A DNA stretch of 64,000 nt from JAOUJD01 sp963811265 (GTDB lineage: Bacteria; Pseudomonadota; Gammaproteobacteria; Burkholderiales; Burkholderiaceae_F): the NCBI GenBank assembly GCA_963811265.1, contig CAWEQS010000026.1, positions 62,001-126,000 on the forward strand. The letters are read 5' to 3'. The stretch's first letter is position 1, and each line of letters starts with the position of its first letter. Positions 18,504 through 28,769 of the stretch are shown here, one piece after another. The notes beneath the pieces are model-generated. The model worked only from the letters and a program-made list of their open reading frames with translations, was not told the DNA's origin and did no database searches. The translations under genes and the position numbers were made by a program.

Positions 18504-21121
18504 CTAAGAGGTAGGACACAAGATCCCGGAATCGCCTTGACTTCGGCGCGCGTGTGCAGGGTGAGGAAGGAGCGTCAGGAGAGCCGCGCGACTCGCGGCG
18601 TCGTCCACGTCGCGCCCGTGCCGACGAATCAGCGCGTTACGCACGGCGGCGATCAGCGCATCAGGCGGGCACGGCTTCGACAGCACGGTGAAGCCCCGCG
18701 CCGACGCGTCGTGCAGCTGGCTCGCGTAGCCGGTGATCAGGACGACCAGCATCTCGGGATGGCGTTCGCGGAGCACACTCGGCGAGCCCGAGGCCGTCGA
18801 GCTTGCCGGGCATCGCCATGTCGCTCACGACGACGTCGAAGTGCGTGGCGCCGCGGTCGATCAGGTCGCGCGCGGCGTCGCCGCTGCTGGCCCACTGCAC
18901 GCGACAGCCGACGCCTTCCAGCAGCGCGCTCGTCGCGCCCGCGAGGTCTTCGTTGTCTTCGACGAGCAGCACCGAGCAGTCGAGCGAGGCTTCCCCGGGC
19001 GTCGCCTTGGCCGGCGCGCTGGCCTGCACGCCCGCCGCCGCCGGCAGGAAGAGCTTCACCTCGGTGCCGCGGCCCGGCGTCGACTCGATGCGCGCCGTGC
19101 CGCCCGCCTGCGTGCACAGGCCGTAGACCTGGCTGAGGCCGAGGCCGGTGCCCTGCCCGTACGGCTTCGTCGTGAAGAACGGGTCGAACACGCGCTCGAT
19201 GACGTCGGGGTCGATTCCCGTGCCGGTGTCGGCGACCGAGATCACGACGAAGTCGCCCGGCAACCCGGCTTCTTCGGGGTGCGCGCTCCGGGCGGAGAGC
19301 CGAAAGCGGCCGCCCTCCGGCATCGCATCCTTGGCGTTGACGGCGAGGTTGATGATCGCGAGTTCGAGTTCGGCGGCGTCGACTTCGACGGCCGGCGTGT
19401 CCGGATCCACGGCGCACTGCCCTTCGATGCGCGGCCCGAGCGTCGGCGCCACCAGCGCCAGCAGCGCCGGCAGGCGCTCCTGCAGCGACAGCACTTCGGG
19501 ATGCAGCGGCTGCCGGCGCGCGAAGGCGAGCAACTGGCGCGTCAGCCGCTCGCCCGAGGTGACCGCGCGCCCGATGGCGGCGAGTTGCCGGCTGCCTGCG
19601 AGCGACGGCTCCACGCGACGCAGCAGGTGCAGGTTGTTGCTGATGACCATCAGCAGGTTGTTGAAGTCGTGCGCCACGCCGCCGGTCAGCCGGCCCAGCG
19701 CTTCGAGCTTCTGCACCTGGCGCAGCGCGTTCTCCGCGCGCGCGCGATGCTCGGTCTCCTCGTGCAGCTTGCGCACGGCGGCCAGTTCGCGCTGGGTCCG
19801 CCGCAAGGCGACCCACGCGATGTAGATCAGCGCCATCGCCGTGGGGAACGTGAACGCGGCGAGCAGCGCGGTGCGCCGCTGCCAGGCTTGCAGGATCGTG
19901 GCGCGCGACACGCCGGCGCCCACGTACACCGGAAAGCGCTCGAGCTTGCGGTAGAGGACGAGGCGGCGCTCGCCATCCGCAGGTCGACGGACCGTCGACG
20001 CGGCCCTCGCTGCGTCCCTCCGCGACCATCCTCCGGATCGGACTGTCCGACGGCAGGCGTGCGCCCGGCGCGGCCGGGGCCGGCCGGCCCGCGAGGATCA
20101 CGCCGTCGCTGCGGAAGAGGTCGACGACGAGCGCGGGCTCGTCCTCCGCCAGTCCGGCGTAGAAGTCGGAGAAGTACATGGGGTGCAGCGACACCCACAC
20201 CGCCCCCTGCCACGTGCCGTCCGGCCCGTCCCAGCGCGCCGTCAGGTCGAAGAACGGCTCCTTCGTGATGCGGCCGATCTGCGGCGCCGTGACGTACGGT
20301 CCGGGCGCGCCGGCCTTGTAGACGGTCAACCCCTCGCGGTCGGAGAAGTCAACGTCGCGCGGCACCGGAAACACGCGGTTCGTGGCGACGGCGCGGCCGT
20401 CGGCTCCGATGATCCACACGGACTGGATCTGCGGAATGTCCTTGACGACCGCCTTCAGCTGTTCGTGCAGTTCGAGCTCGCGGCCGCGCGCCTGCGCCAG
20501 CGTCGAGGCGCCGAGGGTGCTGAGGATGTGCCGGGCGATCGTCTCGTTGGTTTCCAGCACCTTCGACGCGTGCTCCACGCCTACGCGGGCGGAGCGGTCG
20601 ACGCGGGTCCAGGCGTCCGCGACGGCGTCGCGATAGGTGGTCCATGCGGCGGCGGCGAAGAACAGCGCCGGCAGCGCCGCCGCCATCACCATCGACCAGC
20701 GAAGCCAGCGGACGAGGCCGGGGCGCCCCTCGTCGATGTCCTTCGCTTCGGTCATCAGCTGGGCGTGCGAGGCCTGGCCGGCGAAGAACGCCACCAGGAA
20801 CGCCGAAGGAAGAAAGAGCGCGACCTGCACCCATCCTTCGCTGGCCCCGATGTCGGGAGGGAGGCCGGGCAGCGCGACCCAGATGGCGCAGCCGACGGCC
20901 GCGACCGCCCCCGCTCCCACGCCCGTGAAGAAGGCCACCGCGGCGACCGCGGGAAACGCCGTGACGAACGGCGCGGAGTCGGGGCCGAGCCAGGGCGCGA
21001 CCAGCCCGCGCAGGCTCATCGCCACGGCGACCCCAAGCGCGACGGCCAGCCCTTTCCCCGCCAGGCTGCGCCAGTAGCCGGGCGGGCGGCGACGCGCGGT
21101 CGGTGCGTTCGGGTGGGTCAC
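18504..21121 (-). CDS. Membrane-bound hybrid histidine kinase with receiver domain (two frameshifts)
   Basis: Sensor kinase of about 870 residues. The N-terminus has several membrane helices (LAGKGLAVALGVAVAMSLRGLV, then VAAVAFFTGVGAGAVAAVGCAIWVALPGL), like DUF4118/MASE-type sensors. A helix then precedes an extracytoplasmic Cache-like region (ARHILSTLGASTLAQARG, then IQSVWIIGADGRAVATNRVF), followed by another helix and a coiled-coil. The H-box GGVAHDFNNLLMVISNN, N-box NLAVNAKDAM, and G-boxes DTGTGID and GQGTGLGLSQVYG complete the kinase. The receiver is SVLLVEDNEDLAGATSALL with phosphoacceptor Asp in VVVSDMAMPG. Breaks lie near 19990 and 18775. The GTG start at 21121 is 26 bp after the upstream stop. 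It precedes the tad operon on the same strand. Confidence 0.85.
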
Positions 21122-21147
21122 GCTTGGCGCCGGGGCCGTGAAGGTCG

Positions 21148-21972
21148 CTAGTCCGGCGTCGCGAGCAGCTCGAACGGCGCGCCGAGCTGCCGCACCCCTT
21201 GCGCCATCGCCTCGAACGCGGGCGCGACCTGCGCGGCATCGCCCTTCACGCCGAGCTCGATGTGCCGTCGCGCCGGCCGCCCGTCGCGCCCGTCGCCGAT
21301 CGAAGGCAGGCTGAACGCCTTGATGCCGACGAACTCGCGCTCGATCGCTTCCATCAGCGGCACGAGCGCGGACTCGGGCGTCTCGAACACCAGCATCGAA
21401 CGCTCGGCGACGACCTGCCGATTGAAGTGTTGCGCATAGTGGGTGTCGAGCGCCCACTCGATCATCGGCCAGGCCATCACCGGAAAGCCGGGCACGAACC
21501 AGTGGTTGCGGATCGAGAAGCCGGGAATCCGGTTGAACGGATTCGGGATGATCGAGGCGCCGGCCGGGAACTCGCCCATCTTCAGGCGCTGGCGATTCTC
21601 CGGGTGGCTCATGTCCGCCGTGCCCTTGCCTTCGCGCGCCATGTCGGCGCAGCGCTGCGCGATGAGCAGCTCGGCTTCGGGATGCAGCACCACCGGCACG
21701 CCGAGCGCGGCGGCCGCCGACTGCCGCGTGTGATCGTCCGGCGTCGATCCGATGCCGCCGCAGCTGAAAACGACGTCACCGGACGCGAAGGTGTCGCGGT
21801 ACAGCGCGGTCAGCGCGTCGCGATCGTCGCCGGCGTAGCGCGCCCAGGCGAGCGCGAGCCCGCGCTGCGCGAGCAGGCGGATCACCGTGGCGAAGTGCTT
21901 GTCCTCGCGCTTGCCGGACAGGATCTCGTCGCCGACGATCACCAGGCCGAAGCGCGGCGCCGATTCGCTCAT
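21148..21972 (-). CDS. MoaB/CinA-like molybdopterin-binding domain protein
   Basis: A 274-residue cytoplasmic protein with an N-terminal MoCF_biosynth domain: GLVIVGDEILSGKREDKHFAT opens it, and VVFSCGGIGSTPDDHTRQSAAAALG carries the GGxGxTPDD substrate-binding motif. This is the arrangement of competence/damage-inducible CinA N-domains. The CinA amidohydrolase domain is absent. The C-terminal third (FNRIPGFSIRNHWFVPGFPVMAWPM and onward) follows the CinA-like linker. The ATG at 21972 overlaps the stop of the upstream hydroxylase gene by 4 bp. Reported activities in this group include nucleotide pyrophosphatase; the role here is unknown. Confidence 0.85.
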   Translation of the reverse strand: MSESAPRFGLVIVGDEILSGKREDKHFATVIRLLAQRGLALAWARYAGDDRDALTALYRDTFASGDVVFSCGGIGSTPDDHTRQSAAAALGVPVVLHPEAELLIAQRCADMAREGKGTADMSHPENRQRLKMGEFPAGASIIPNPFNRIPGFSIRNHWFVPGFPVMAWPMIEWALDTHYAQHFNRQVVAERSMLVFETPESALVPLMEAIEREFVGIKAFSLPSIGDGRDGRPARRHIELGVKGDAAQVAPAFEAMAQGVRQLGAPFELLATPD

Positions 21973-22934
21973 GATCCGCCCGCCACGTTGAACATCCGTT
22001 GCAGGCCCAGCCACTGCTGGGCCCAGAAACCGCGCCCGTAATCGCGCGCGCTGCCGTCGGGGCGCGGCAGCTGGTCGCGGATGCCGGTCGGCTCGATGTC
22101 GCGACGATAGTCCGCGGTGCCGAACAGCATGTCCCAGACCGGGAACAGCACGGCGAAGTTGCAGCCGTGGAATCGGCCCTCGTGGCCGACGCCGATGGCG
22201 TGGTGCCGGCGGTGGAAGATCGGGCTCACGAACAAGCGGCCCAGCGGGCCCAGGGTCCAGGCGATGTTCGCGTGCTGCAGGCTCTGCCACATGCGCGTGG
22301 CGATGATCAGCATGACGAACTGCGCCGGTTCCGCCCCGATGGCCAGCGCGACGGCCGCCTTCAGGACCGCCTGCAGCACGTCGTCGAGCAGGTGATTGCG
22401 GTCGTCGGTCCACAGCGACATCTGCTGCTGCGCGTGATGCACCGCGTGCAGCTCCCACCACCAGCGAAACGCGTGCTGCCCGCGGTGGATCCAGTAGTCG
22501 ACGAAGTCGAGCACCAGCAGGTACAGCAGGAACGTGACGACCGGCACGTCGGTGACGCCGGGCCACGCGTTGTCGAGGTTGAACGGCGTGAAGCCGAACG
22601 AGCGCAGCGCCTGCGCACCCAGGTCGAACAGCGGCGACACCAGCAGGAAGATCGCGAGCGGAATGACGCCGAGGCGATGCAGCAGCGTGTACACGACGTC
22701 GACCCGCGTGGCGCGGCGGTCGGTCCACCGTTCGGCCGGCGCCAGCGCTTCGAGCGGACGCAGCACGGCCCACAGCACGATCACCTGGATCGCGCCGAGC
22801 AGGAACCACTCGGTCGCGACGTAACCCTGTTCCTGGTAGCGCATCTGCCCGCTGACGTAGAGCACGGGCTGCACGGCGTGCTCGAACAGCCACGCCTGCA
22901 CGAAGGTGAAGGCGGTGGAGACGGTTTCGATCAT
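21969..22934 (-). CDS. Sterol desaturase/fatty acid hydroxylase family membrane protein
   Basis: A 321-residue integral membrane di-iron enzyme. Hydrophobic segments occur near residues 42-60, 88-105 and 130-150. The three histidine clusters expected of the family are visible: DFVDYWIHRGQHAF, LHAVHHAQQQM and SPIFHRRHHAIGV. These bind the non-heme iron pair that inserts oxygen into or desaturates a lipid. The C-terminus (FAVLFPVWDMLFGT) is also typical. It is translationally coupled to the downstream MoaB/CinA-like gene. No sterol or hopanoid genes lie nearby, so the lipid substrate is undetermined. Confidence 0.9.
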   Translation of the reverse strand: MIETVSTAFTFVQAWLFEHAVQPVLYVSGQMRYQEQGYVATEWFLLGAIQVIVLWAVLRPLEALAPAERWTDRRATRVDVVYTLLHRLGVIPLAIFLLVSPLFDLGAQALRSFGFTPFNLDNAWPGVTDVPVVTFLLYLLVLDFVDYWIHRGQHAFRWWWELHAVHHAQQQMSLWTDDRNHLLDDVLQAVLKAAVALAIGAEPAQFVMLIIATRMWQSLQHANIAWTLGPLGRLFVSPIFHRRHHAIGVGHEGRFHGCNFAVLFPVWDMLFGTADYRRDIEPTGIRDQLPRPDGSARDYGRGFWAQQWLGLQRMFNVAGGS

Positions 22935-22941
22935 CGCGCGC

Positions 22942-23740
22942 TCATCGCGAACGGCTCGCGGCGAGCGTGATCGGCGGCTGCTCGGCGCGGTAGCCGGGAT
23001 GGTCGCGCAGCGTCCTGAAGCAGAAGCCGCGCTGCTTCAGGCCGGCGATCAGCGGATCGATCATCGGCGCGAACGGATCGCGGCGCGACCAGATCCCGAG
23101 GTGCGCCATCAGGACGTCGCCGTCGCGCACGTTGCGCAGCGCCTGGGCCAGCAGCGCTTCGTTCGGAGTGCGTCTCCGAGGGCAGCTCGTCGCCGAGGAA
23201 GCCGGCCGGCGCCCACTGCACGTGCGCGTATCCGCAGCGCTGCGCGGCCTTCAGCGCGCCGGGCGTCGCCTTGCCGCCGGGAGCGCGCCACAGCGCGTCG
23301 AGCGTCCGGCCCGTGTACTCGCGGAAGGCGGCGCCCGGCCGCTTCAGCTCCGCGCAGAAGTCCTGCGACGACAGCGTGACCGTGCGGCCCTCGTCCTGCC
23401 CGAACGCCGGGCGGTACCGGATCGCTCCGTCGTTCGCGTCGGGGCCGATGCGGCCGTGGCGCCACGTGTGGCTGCCGAACGCGTGGCCCTCGGCCGCGAG
23501 CTGCTTCCAGTAGCCGGCCCACGCCGCGTCGAGCGAGTAGTCGCCGCGGGTGGTCTTCTCGTTCGCGAGGAAGAACGTCGCCTTCACGTCGTGCTTGCGC
23601 AGCGTGCCGGCGATCGACTCCGCGTGCCGCATGTTGCCGGTGTCGAACGTGAGGTAGACCACGCCGGAACACGGCTGCGCGAGCACCATCGACGGCATCG
23701 CGGCCATCAGCCAGGTCAGCGCACGGCGCCCGCCGTTCAT
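22942..23740 (-). CDS. Polysaccharide deacetylase family protein (one frameshift)
   Basis: Exported carbohydrate deacetylase of about 265 residues (NodB homology). The signal peptide is ALTWLMAAMPSMVLAQ. The catalytic region begins VVYLTFDTGNMRHAESIA, where the usual TFDDG reads TFDTG, so one of the two conserved aspartates is replaced. The metal site SHTWRHG has the H-x3-H pair, and LWRAPGGK follows. The frame shifts near 23160; the remainder (RDGDVLMAHLGIWSRRDPFAPMI, then FCFRTLRDHP) has the final conserved HLG motif. It lies 11 bp after the beta-propeller gene. Substrate is unknown; peptidoglycan or an extracellular polysaccharide would fit a periplasmic enzyme. Confidence 0.83.
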
Positions 23741-23751
23741 CGAATCGCCGC

Positions 23752-24714
23752 CTACTTCCAGGGCGCGTTGTTGACGAAGAAGATGCCGTGCGGCGAGCGG
23801 CCGACGGGAATCGTCGCGACCACCTTGCGCTGGGCGATGTCGACCACCCCGACCTGCTTGATCCAGCGCTGTGTCACCCAGATGAACTTGCCGTCGGCGG
23901 TCACTTCCATGCAGTCCGGACCGCCCGGCACCGGGATGTCGTACTTCTTCTCGAGCGTGGCCTGGTCGATCACGCTGATCGAATTCTCGACGCGGTTCGA
24001 CACCAGCAGGTGCCGCCCGTCGCCGAGCGGCCGGAAGTTGTGCGCGCCCTTCGCGGTGGGAATGCGCTTCACCGACTTCTGCGCGCGCCAGTCGATCACG
24101 TCGACATAATCCGCGCCCGTCATGCCGACCAGCAGGTGCTTGTCGTCCGGCGTCATCCAGATCCCGGCCGGCATCGCGCCGATCTTCATCTTCCACAGCA
24201 CCGACTGGTCCGCCAGCCGGATCGCGACCACCTCGTCGCTGTCCTGCAGCGTGACGAACGCGTTCTGGCTGTCCGCGGAAAAGGCGATGTGGCTGGGCGT
24301 CTTCGACTGCGACACCGCCTTGACGAGCTTGAGGTCGTCGCCGTTCGCCGCGTAGATGTCCACGCGGTTCAAGCGGTTGCCGGCGACGACGAACCACTTC
24401 TTGTCCGGTGAATAGCCGATCTGGTACGGATCGGGAATGTCGTGCACGCGCCGCTTCACCTCGCCCGTCTTCGGATCGAGGAACATCAGGTCGTTGCTCA
24501 CGGAGTTGGCCACGATCAGCGACTTGCCGTCCGGTGTGGCCATCAGGTGGTGCGGTTCCTTGCCCACCGGATAGCGCTTGATCTCCGTGCGCGTGTCCTG
24601 GTCGATCAGGCTGATCGTCGCATCGCCCGAGTTCAGCACGACCACCACGCCTGCCATCGCGGGCGGCACGGCGAACAACCCTGCCAGTGCGAGCGCGCCG
24701 ACTGCTTTCTTCAT
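23752..24714 (-). CDS. Exported YVTN/cytochrome D1-like beta-propeller protein
   Basis: A 320-residue periplasmic beta-propeller. The signal peptide is AVGALALAGLFAVPPAMA. Repeating blades are visible: GDATISLIDQDTRTEIKRYPVGKEPHHL, then GKSLIVANSVSNDLMFLDPKTG, then AQKSVKRIPTAKGAHNF, then RKVVATIPVGRSPHGI, the pattern of YVTN-repeat or cytochrome D1-like proteins. No heme motif is present. The open frame extends upstream to 24858, but the ATG at 24714 is chosen because the signal peptide starts there and an AGGAGAC ribosome site precedes it. It is the first gene of a five-gene minus-strand run. Function is unknown; such propellers often scaffold or bind ligands. Confidence 0.87.
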   Translation of the reverse strand: MKKAVGALALAGLFAVPPAMAGVVVVLNSGDATISLIDQDTRTEIKRYPVGKEPHHLMATPDGKSLIVANSVSNDLMFLDPKTGEVKRRVHDIPDPYQIGYSPDKKWFVVAGNRLNRVDIYAANGDDLKLVKAVSQSKTPSHIAFSADSQNAFVTLQDSDEVVAIRLADQSVLWKMKIGAMPAGIWMTPDDKHLLVGMTGADYVDVIDWRAQKSVKRIPTAKGAHNFRPLGDGRHLLVSNRVENSISVIDQATLEKKYDIPVPGGPDCMEVTADGKFIWVTQRWIKQVGVVDIAQRKVVATIPVGRSPHGIFFVNNAPWK

Positions 24715-24918
24715 TTCTGTCTCCTGCCGGAAGCCGCGGAATTCTAAGGGACGGACCTCCCCCGCGCTCCGTTTCCGGGCCGCGCATGCATCTTGCCGCG
24801 CATCGCCCCGTGAAACCGCGATGCATCGATCGCGACCAACGGACGATGCGGGAACCAATGATTTTGTGTCTAATCAGAACAGAACGATCGCCAGTTGTCC
24901 CTCCGCGGGGAGCGCGCC

Positions 24919-25534
24919 ATGTCCTCTTGCCTGCCACGTCCAGCCCTTGCCTGCATGGCCGCCATCCTCGCCGCCGGCTGCGCCGCGTCCGATCCAGGCG
25001 CACCGCGCGCCCAGGGAAAGGGCCCGGCGGCCGCCAGCGTCCAGGCACGGAGTGCGGCGGACTTCCACCCGGCCGCGATCGAGGTCGTGGCCGCGCAGTT
25101 CGGTGTCTTCGGCGCCGATCAGGCGGGCCGCCGCATGCTGTACGAGACCGACAAGTTCCCCGGCGTCGTCGCGGCGCCGTTCGGCTGGTTCATCGCCTTC
25201 AAGACCGACAAGCCGACGGTCGTGTGGCGCGAGGAGTTCGAGTTGCCGACCGCGCCCCCCACCTGGGGCCCCGGCGAGGCGATGGGCATCTTCCAGGTGA
25301 CGCCCGATCGCAGGACCGCGGTCACCGAGCGGATCATTCCGACCAAGCTCGGCTTCATCGCGAACGAGTGGCGCTACGCCCCGGGCGACCCGACCGGAGC
25401 GCACAAGATGCGGGTCTACATCGACGGCCAGCTGATCCGCGAGTTCAGCTTCGACATCGAGAAGGCGCCGGAAGGTTTCGGCCCGCGCCGCAGTCCGCAT
25501 CCGCGACGACTCGGCGTCCGGCTCGACCACCTGA
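24919..25534 (+). CDS. Exported lipoprotein of unknown function (C-terminal frameshift)
   Basis: A lipoprotein of about 205 residues. The signal with lipobox is ALACMAAILAAGCAAS. The mature part (FGVFGADQAGRRMLYETDKFPGVV, then FGWFIAFKTDKPTVVWREEFELP, then VTERIIPTKLGFIANEWRYAPGD) reads like a jelly-roll-type domain but I do not recognise a family. The ATG at 24919 follows GGGGAG; earlier start codons in frame are non-ATG. The main frame overruns into the peptidase gene; a one-base shift near 25490 gives an ending DDSASGSTT and a stop at 25534, 4 bp before the peptidase ATG. It is transcribed divergently from the beta-propeller gene. Confidence 0.7.
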
Positions 25535-25538
25535 CCGC

Positions 25539-27719
25539 ATGTGGACCGCCCTGCTCGCCGGCGCGCTCGCCCTGCTGTCGTCGGCGCAGGCGGCGACCTT
25601 CGCCGGCGTCGAAGTCCCGCCGCCACTGCCGCCCCAGCCCGTCGTCGACGTGCACTGGGGCGTGTCCGTCGAGGATCCGTACCGGTTCCTCGAAAACACG
25701 GCCGATCCCGCGGTGCAGGCGTGGATGAAGAAGCAGGCCGACGCCACGGAGTCGATCCTCGCGCAGTTGCCCGGGCGTGACCGCCTGCGCGCCCGCCTCG
25801 CCGAGATCGACGCCGAGATCCCGGCCGTCGTCAGCCGCGTGCACCGCGACGCCCGCGGCCGCCTGACCTACCTGAAGCGCACCGCCGCCGACAACCAGCT
25901 GAAGCTGTACCGCCGCGACACCATCGACGGCGCGGAGCGGCTGCTGGTCGATCCGGACGCGATCGCGCAGGCGACCGGCAAGGCGCACGCCATCGGCTCG
26001 TTCGAGCCGTCGCCCGACGGCGCGCTGGTCGCCTATACCCTGTCCGCATCGGGCGCCGAGATCGGCACGCTGCACGTGATCGACGCCGCCACCGGCAAGG
26101 AGGTGACGCCGGCGATCGATCGCATCCGCGGCGGCGGCATGCAGTGGCTGCCGGATTCGAGCGGCTTCTTCCACGGCCGTCTCGCCCCGGACTGGCAGGC
26201 GCGTCCGCGGGCCGAGCGCTTCATGGACCGCCGCACCTACCTGCGGCGCCTCGCCCAGCCGGACGCCGATCGCGTCGTGTTCGGGCCCGGGCGTGCACGA
26301 ATCCGTTGCCGCTCGACCGCAGCGACGGCGCGGTGGTCGTTCCGGTGCGTGGGCGGGACGTCGTCTTCGCGGTCGTCCATCACGGCGTCCAGAAGGAGCA
26401 GTCGCTGTACCGCGCCTCCCTGAAGGACGTCCTGGCCGGCACCGCGCGCTGGACCAAGGTGTACGACGCCGGCGCCAAGGTCCACGGCGTCGGCTTCGCC
26501 GGACCCTGGCTGTACCTGCGCAGCGCGAACGACGCGCCGCGCTTCAAGCTGCTGCGCCTGCCGATCGACGGATCGTTGTCCGATGCGCAGGCCGTGGTCG
26601 AGCAGTCCGATCGCGTGCTGACCGGATTCGTCGCGGCGCGCGACGGCATCTACATCACGCGCCGCGACGGTGTGGTGGAAGGCCTCGAGCGCGTGACGCA
26701 CGACCGCGTGCCGCAGCTCGCGCGTATCGAACTGCCGGTTGAAGGCACGGTGGGGCTCGTCCACGCCGACCCCGAGCAGGACGGCGCGATCGTCACGCTC
26801 GGCAGCTGGACCCGCGTGGCGCGCCATTACACGGTCGATGGCGCGTCGGCGCGCCCGCTCGCCCTTGTTCCCTCCGGCCGCTTCGACGCTCCGGAGGGCA
26901 TCGAGGCGCGCGAGGTCAAGGTCGCCAGCCACGACGGCGTCGAGGTGCCGGCGTCGATCATCTTCGCCAAGGGCACCAAGCTCGACGGCCGCAATCCGCT
27001 GATCCTGTACGGCTACGGCGCCTACGGCACGGTCGAGGAGCCGGCGTTCGGCCCGCGCCTGCTCGCCTGGCTCGAGCGCGGCGGCATCATGGTCGTCGCC
27101 CACGTGCGCGGCGGCGGCGTGTACGGCGATGCGTGGCATCGCGCGGGCTGGAAGACGACCAAGCCGAACACGTGGAAGGACGGCATCGCGATCGCCGAGT
27201 GGCTGATCGCGGAACGGCTACACCTCGCGCGAGCGCCTCAGCGTGTACGGCGGCAGCGCCGGCGGGATCTTCGTCGGCCGCGCGATCACGGAGCGGCCCG
27301 ACCTGTTCAACGCGGCTGTCGTCGGCGTCGGCAACGTCGACCAGGTCCGCTCCGAAACGCGCGCCAACGGCGCCGGCAACATCCCCGAGTACGGCACCGT
27401 GACGAAGGAAGACGAGTTCGGGGCGCTGCTCGCGATGAGTCCCTACGCGAACGTGAAGCCGGGAACGCCCTATCCGGCCGTGCTGCTGGAGCATGGCGTC
27501 AACGACAGCCGCGTCGACGTCTGGATGGCGCTGAAGTTCGCCTCGCGCCTCGCGGCCGCCACGACCAGCGGCAATCCGATCCTGCTGCGCCTCGACTACG
27601 ACGCCGGCCACGGCGTGGGGCGGACGCGCGAGCAGGGGCAGGCGCAAACGGCGGACCGCTGGAGCTTCCTGCTGTGGCGCGCCGGCCATCCCGACTTCCA
27701 GCCCGCCGCGGCACGGTGA
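25539..27719 (+). CDS. Prolyl oligopeptidase, S9A family (two frameshifts)
   Basis: Exported serine peptidase of about 725 residues with a signal peptide (TALLAGALALLSSAQA). Its first half forms the beta-propeller domain, starting VVDVHWGVSVEDPYRFLENT. The alpha/beta hydrolase half has NPLILYGYGAYGTVEEPAFGPRLLAWLERGGI, then the catalytic serine in LSVYGGSAGGIFVG, aspartate in EHGVNDSRVD and histidine in DAGHGVG. Breaks lie near 26295 and 27215; the second is resolved by removing one G from a two-G run, which restores LIANGYTSRERL. All three catalytic residues are intact. It cleaves short proline-containing peptides. The downstream TPR gene begins within or just after its stop. Confidence 0.88.
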
Positions 27720-27772
27720 GCCGTGCGGCAGCGCTGGCGGCGGGGTTGCTCGTATCCATCGGGAGCAGCGCG

Positions 27773-28627
27773 ATGAACATCGATTCGTACTGGGAGTACA
27801 GCGATCCCGCGGCGAGCGAGGCGCGCTTTCGCGCCGCGCTGCCGCAGGCGACGGCCGATGAGCGGCTCGAATTGCTGACGCAGATCGCCCGCACGCACTC
27901 GTTGCGACGCCAGTTCGGCGAAGCGCACGCGCTGCTCGACGAAGTCGAACCGCAACTGGGCGGCGCGGGTCCCGCGCCGCGCACGCGCTACCTGCTGGAG
28001 CGCGGCCGCACCTTCAATTCCGCGGGCGACAAGGCGCGCGCGGCCGGCCTGTTCCGGCAAGCCTGGGAGACCGCGAGCGCCGCGCGCCTCGAAGGGCTCG
28101 CAGTCGACGCCGCGCACATGCTGGCGATCGTCGAGCCGCCGGCCAGCGCGGCCGTGTGGACCCAGCGCGGCGTCGAAGTCGCGCGTGCTTCGACCGATGC
28201 CAAGGCGCGCGGGCTGCTGCCGGCACTGCTGAACAACCACGCCTGGAACCTGCACGGCGACGCCCGCTACGACGAGGCGCTGCTCGCGTTCCGCGAGGCG
28301 GAGACAGCGTGGCACGCGACCGGCCGGCAACCGCAGGGCCGCATCGCCACGTGGTCGGTCGCGTACTGCCTGCGGTCGCTGCAGCGATACGAGGAGGCGC
28401 TGCAGCTGCAGCTGCGCCTGGAGCAGGAGTGGCAGGTGGCCGGCGAGGCCGACGGCTACGTGTTCGAGGAAATCGCCGAGAACCTCGAGGCGCTTGGCCG
28501 ACGCGAGGAGGCGACAGCGTACTTCCGGCGCGCGGAGAGCGAACTGGGCAAGGATCCGCAGTTCGCGCGGGACAATCCGGCGCGGCTGGCGCGCATCATG
28601 GCGATGGGCCGGCGCTCGTCCTTCTAG
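27773..28627 (+). CDS. TPR-repeat protein
   Basis: A 284-residue helical repeat protein (MNIDSYWEYSDPAASEARFRA onward). Tetratricopeptide-like units are visible: RRQFGEAHALLDEVEPQL, then GDARYDEALLAFREAETAWHA, then LQRYEEALQLQLRLEQEW, then GRREEATAYFRRAESEL. The frame is open to a GTG at 27716 overlapping the peptidase stop, which would add a weak signal-like leader. The ATG at 27773 is preferred because a GGGAGC ribosome site lies 8 bp before it and the family-like N-terminus starts there. It has no catalytic motif and probably mediates protein contacts. It faces hrpA, with about 140 bp of non-coding DNA between. Confidence 0.75.
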   Translation: MNIDSYWEYSDPAASEARFRAALPQATADERLELLTQIARTHSLRRQFGEAHALLDEVEPQLGGAGPAPRTRYLLERGRTFNSAGDKARAAGLFRQAWETASAARLEGLAVDAAHMLAIVEPPASAAVWTQRGVEVARASTDAKARGLLPALLNNHAWNLHGDARYDEALLAFREAETAWHATGRQPQGRIATWSVAYCLRSLQRYEEALQLQLRLEQEWQVAGEADGYVFEEIAENLEALGRREEATAYFRRAESELGKDPQFARDNPARLARIMAMGRRSSF

Positions 28628-28769
28628 CGTTCCAGTTTCAACGAGCTTCGTTGTTCAGGGCTTCGCTTGCGCGCCGACCGCGCTGCGGGGTGTCTCGACT
28701 CCGCTTGCTTGCGTCGTCTCCAACGCACCTCGTGCGCAGGGGCCGGTCCTCGCGCAGCCGCGACCGACC

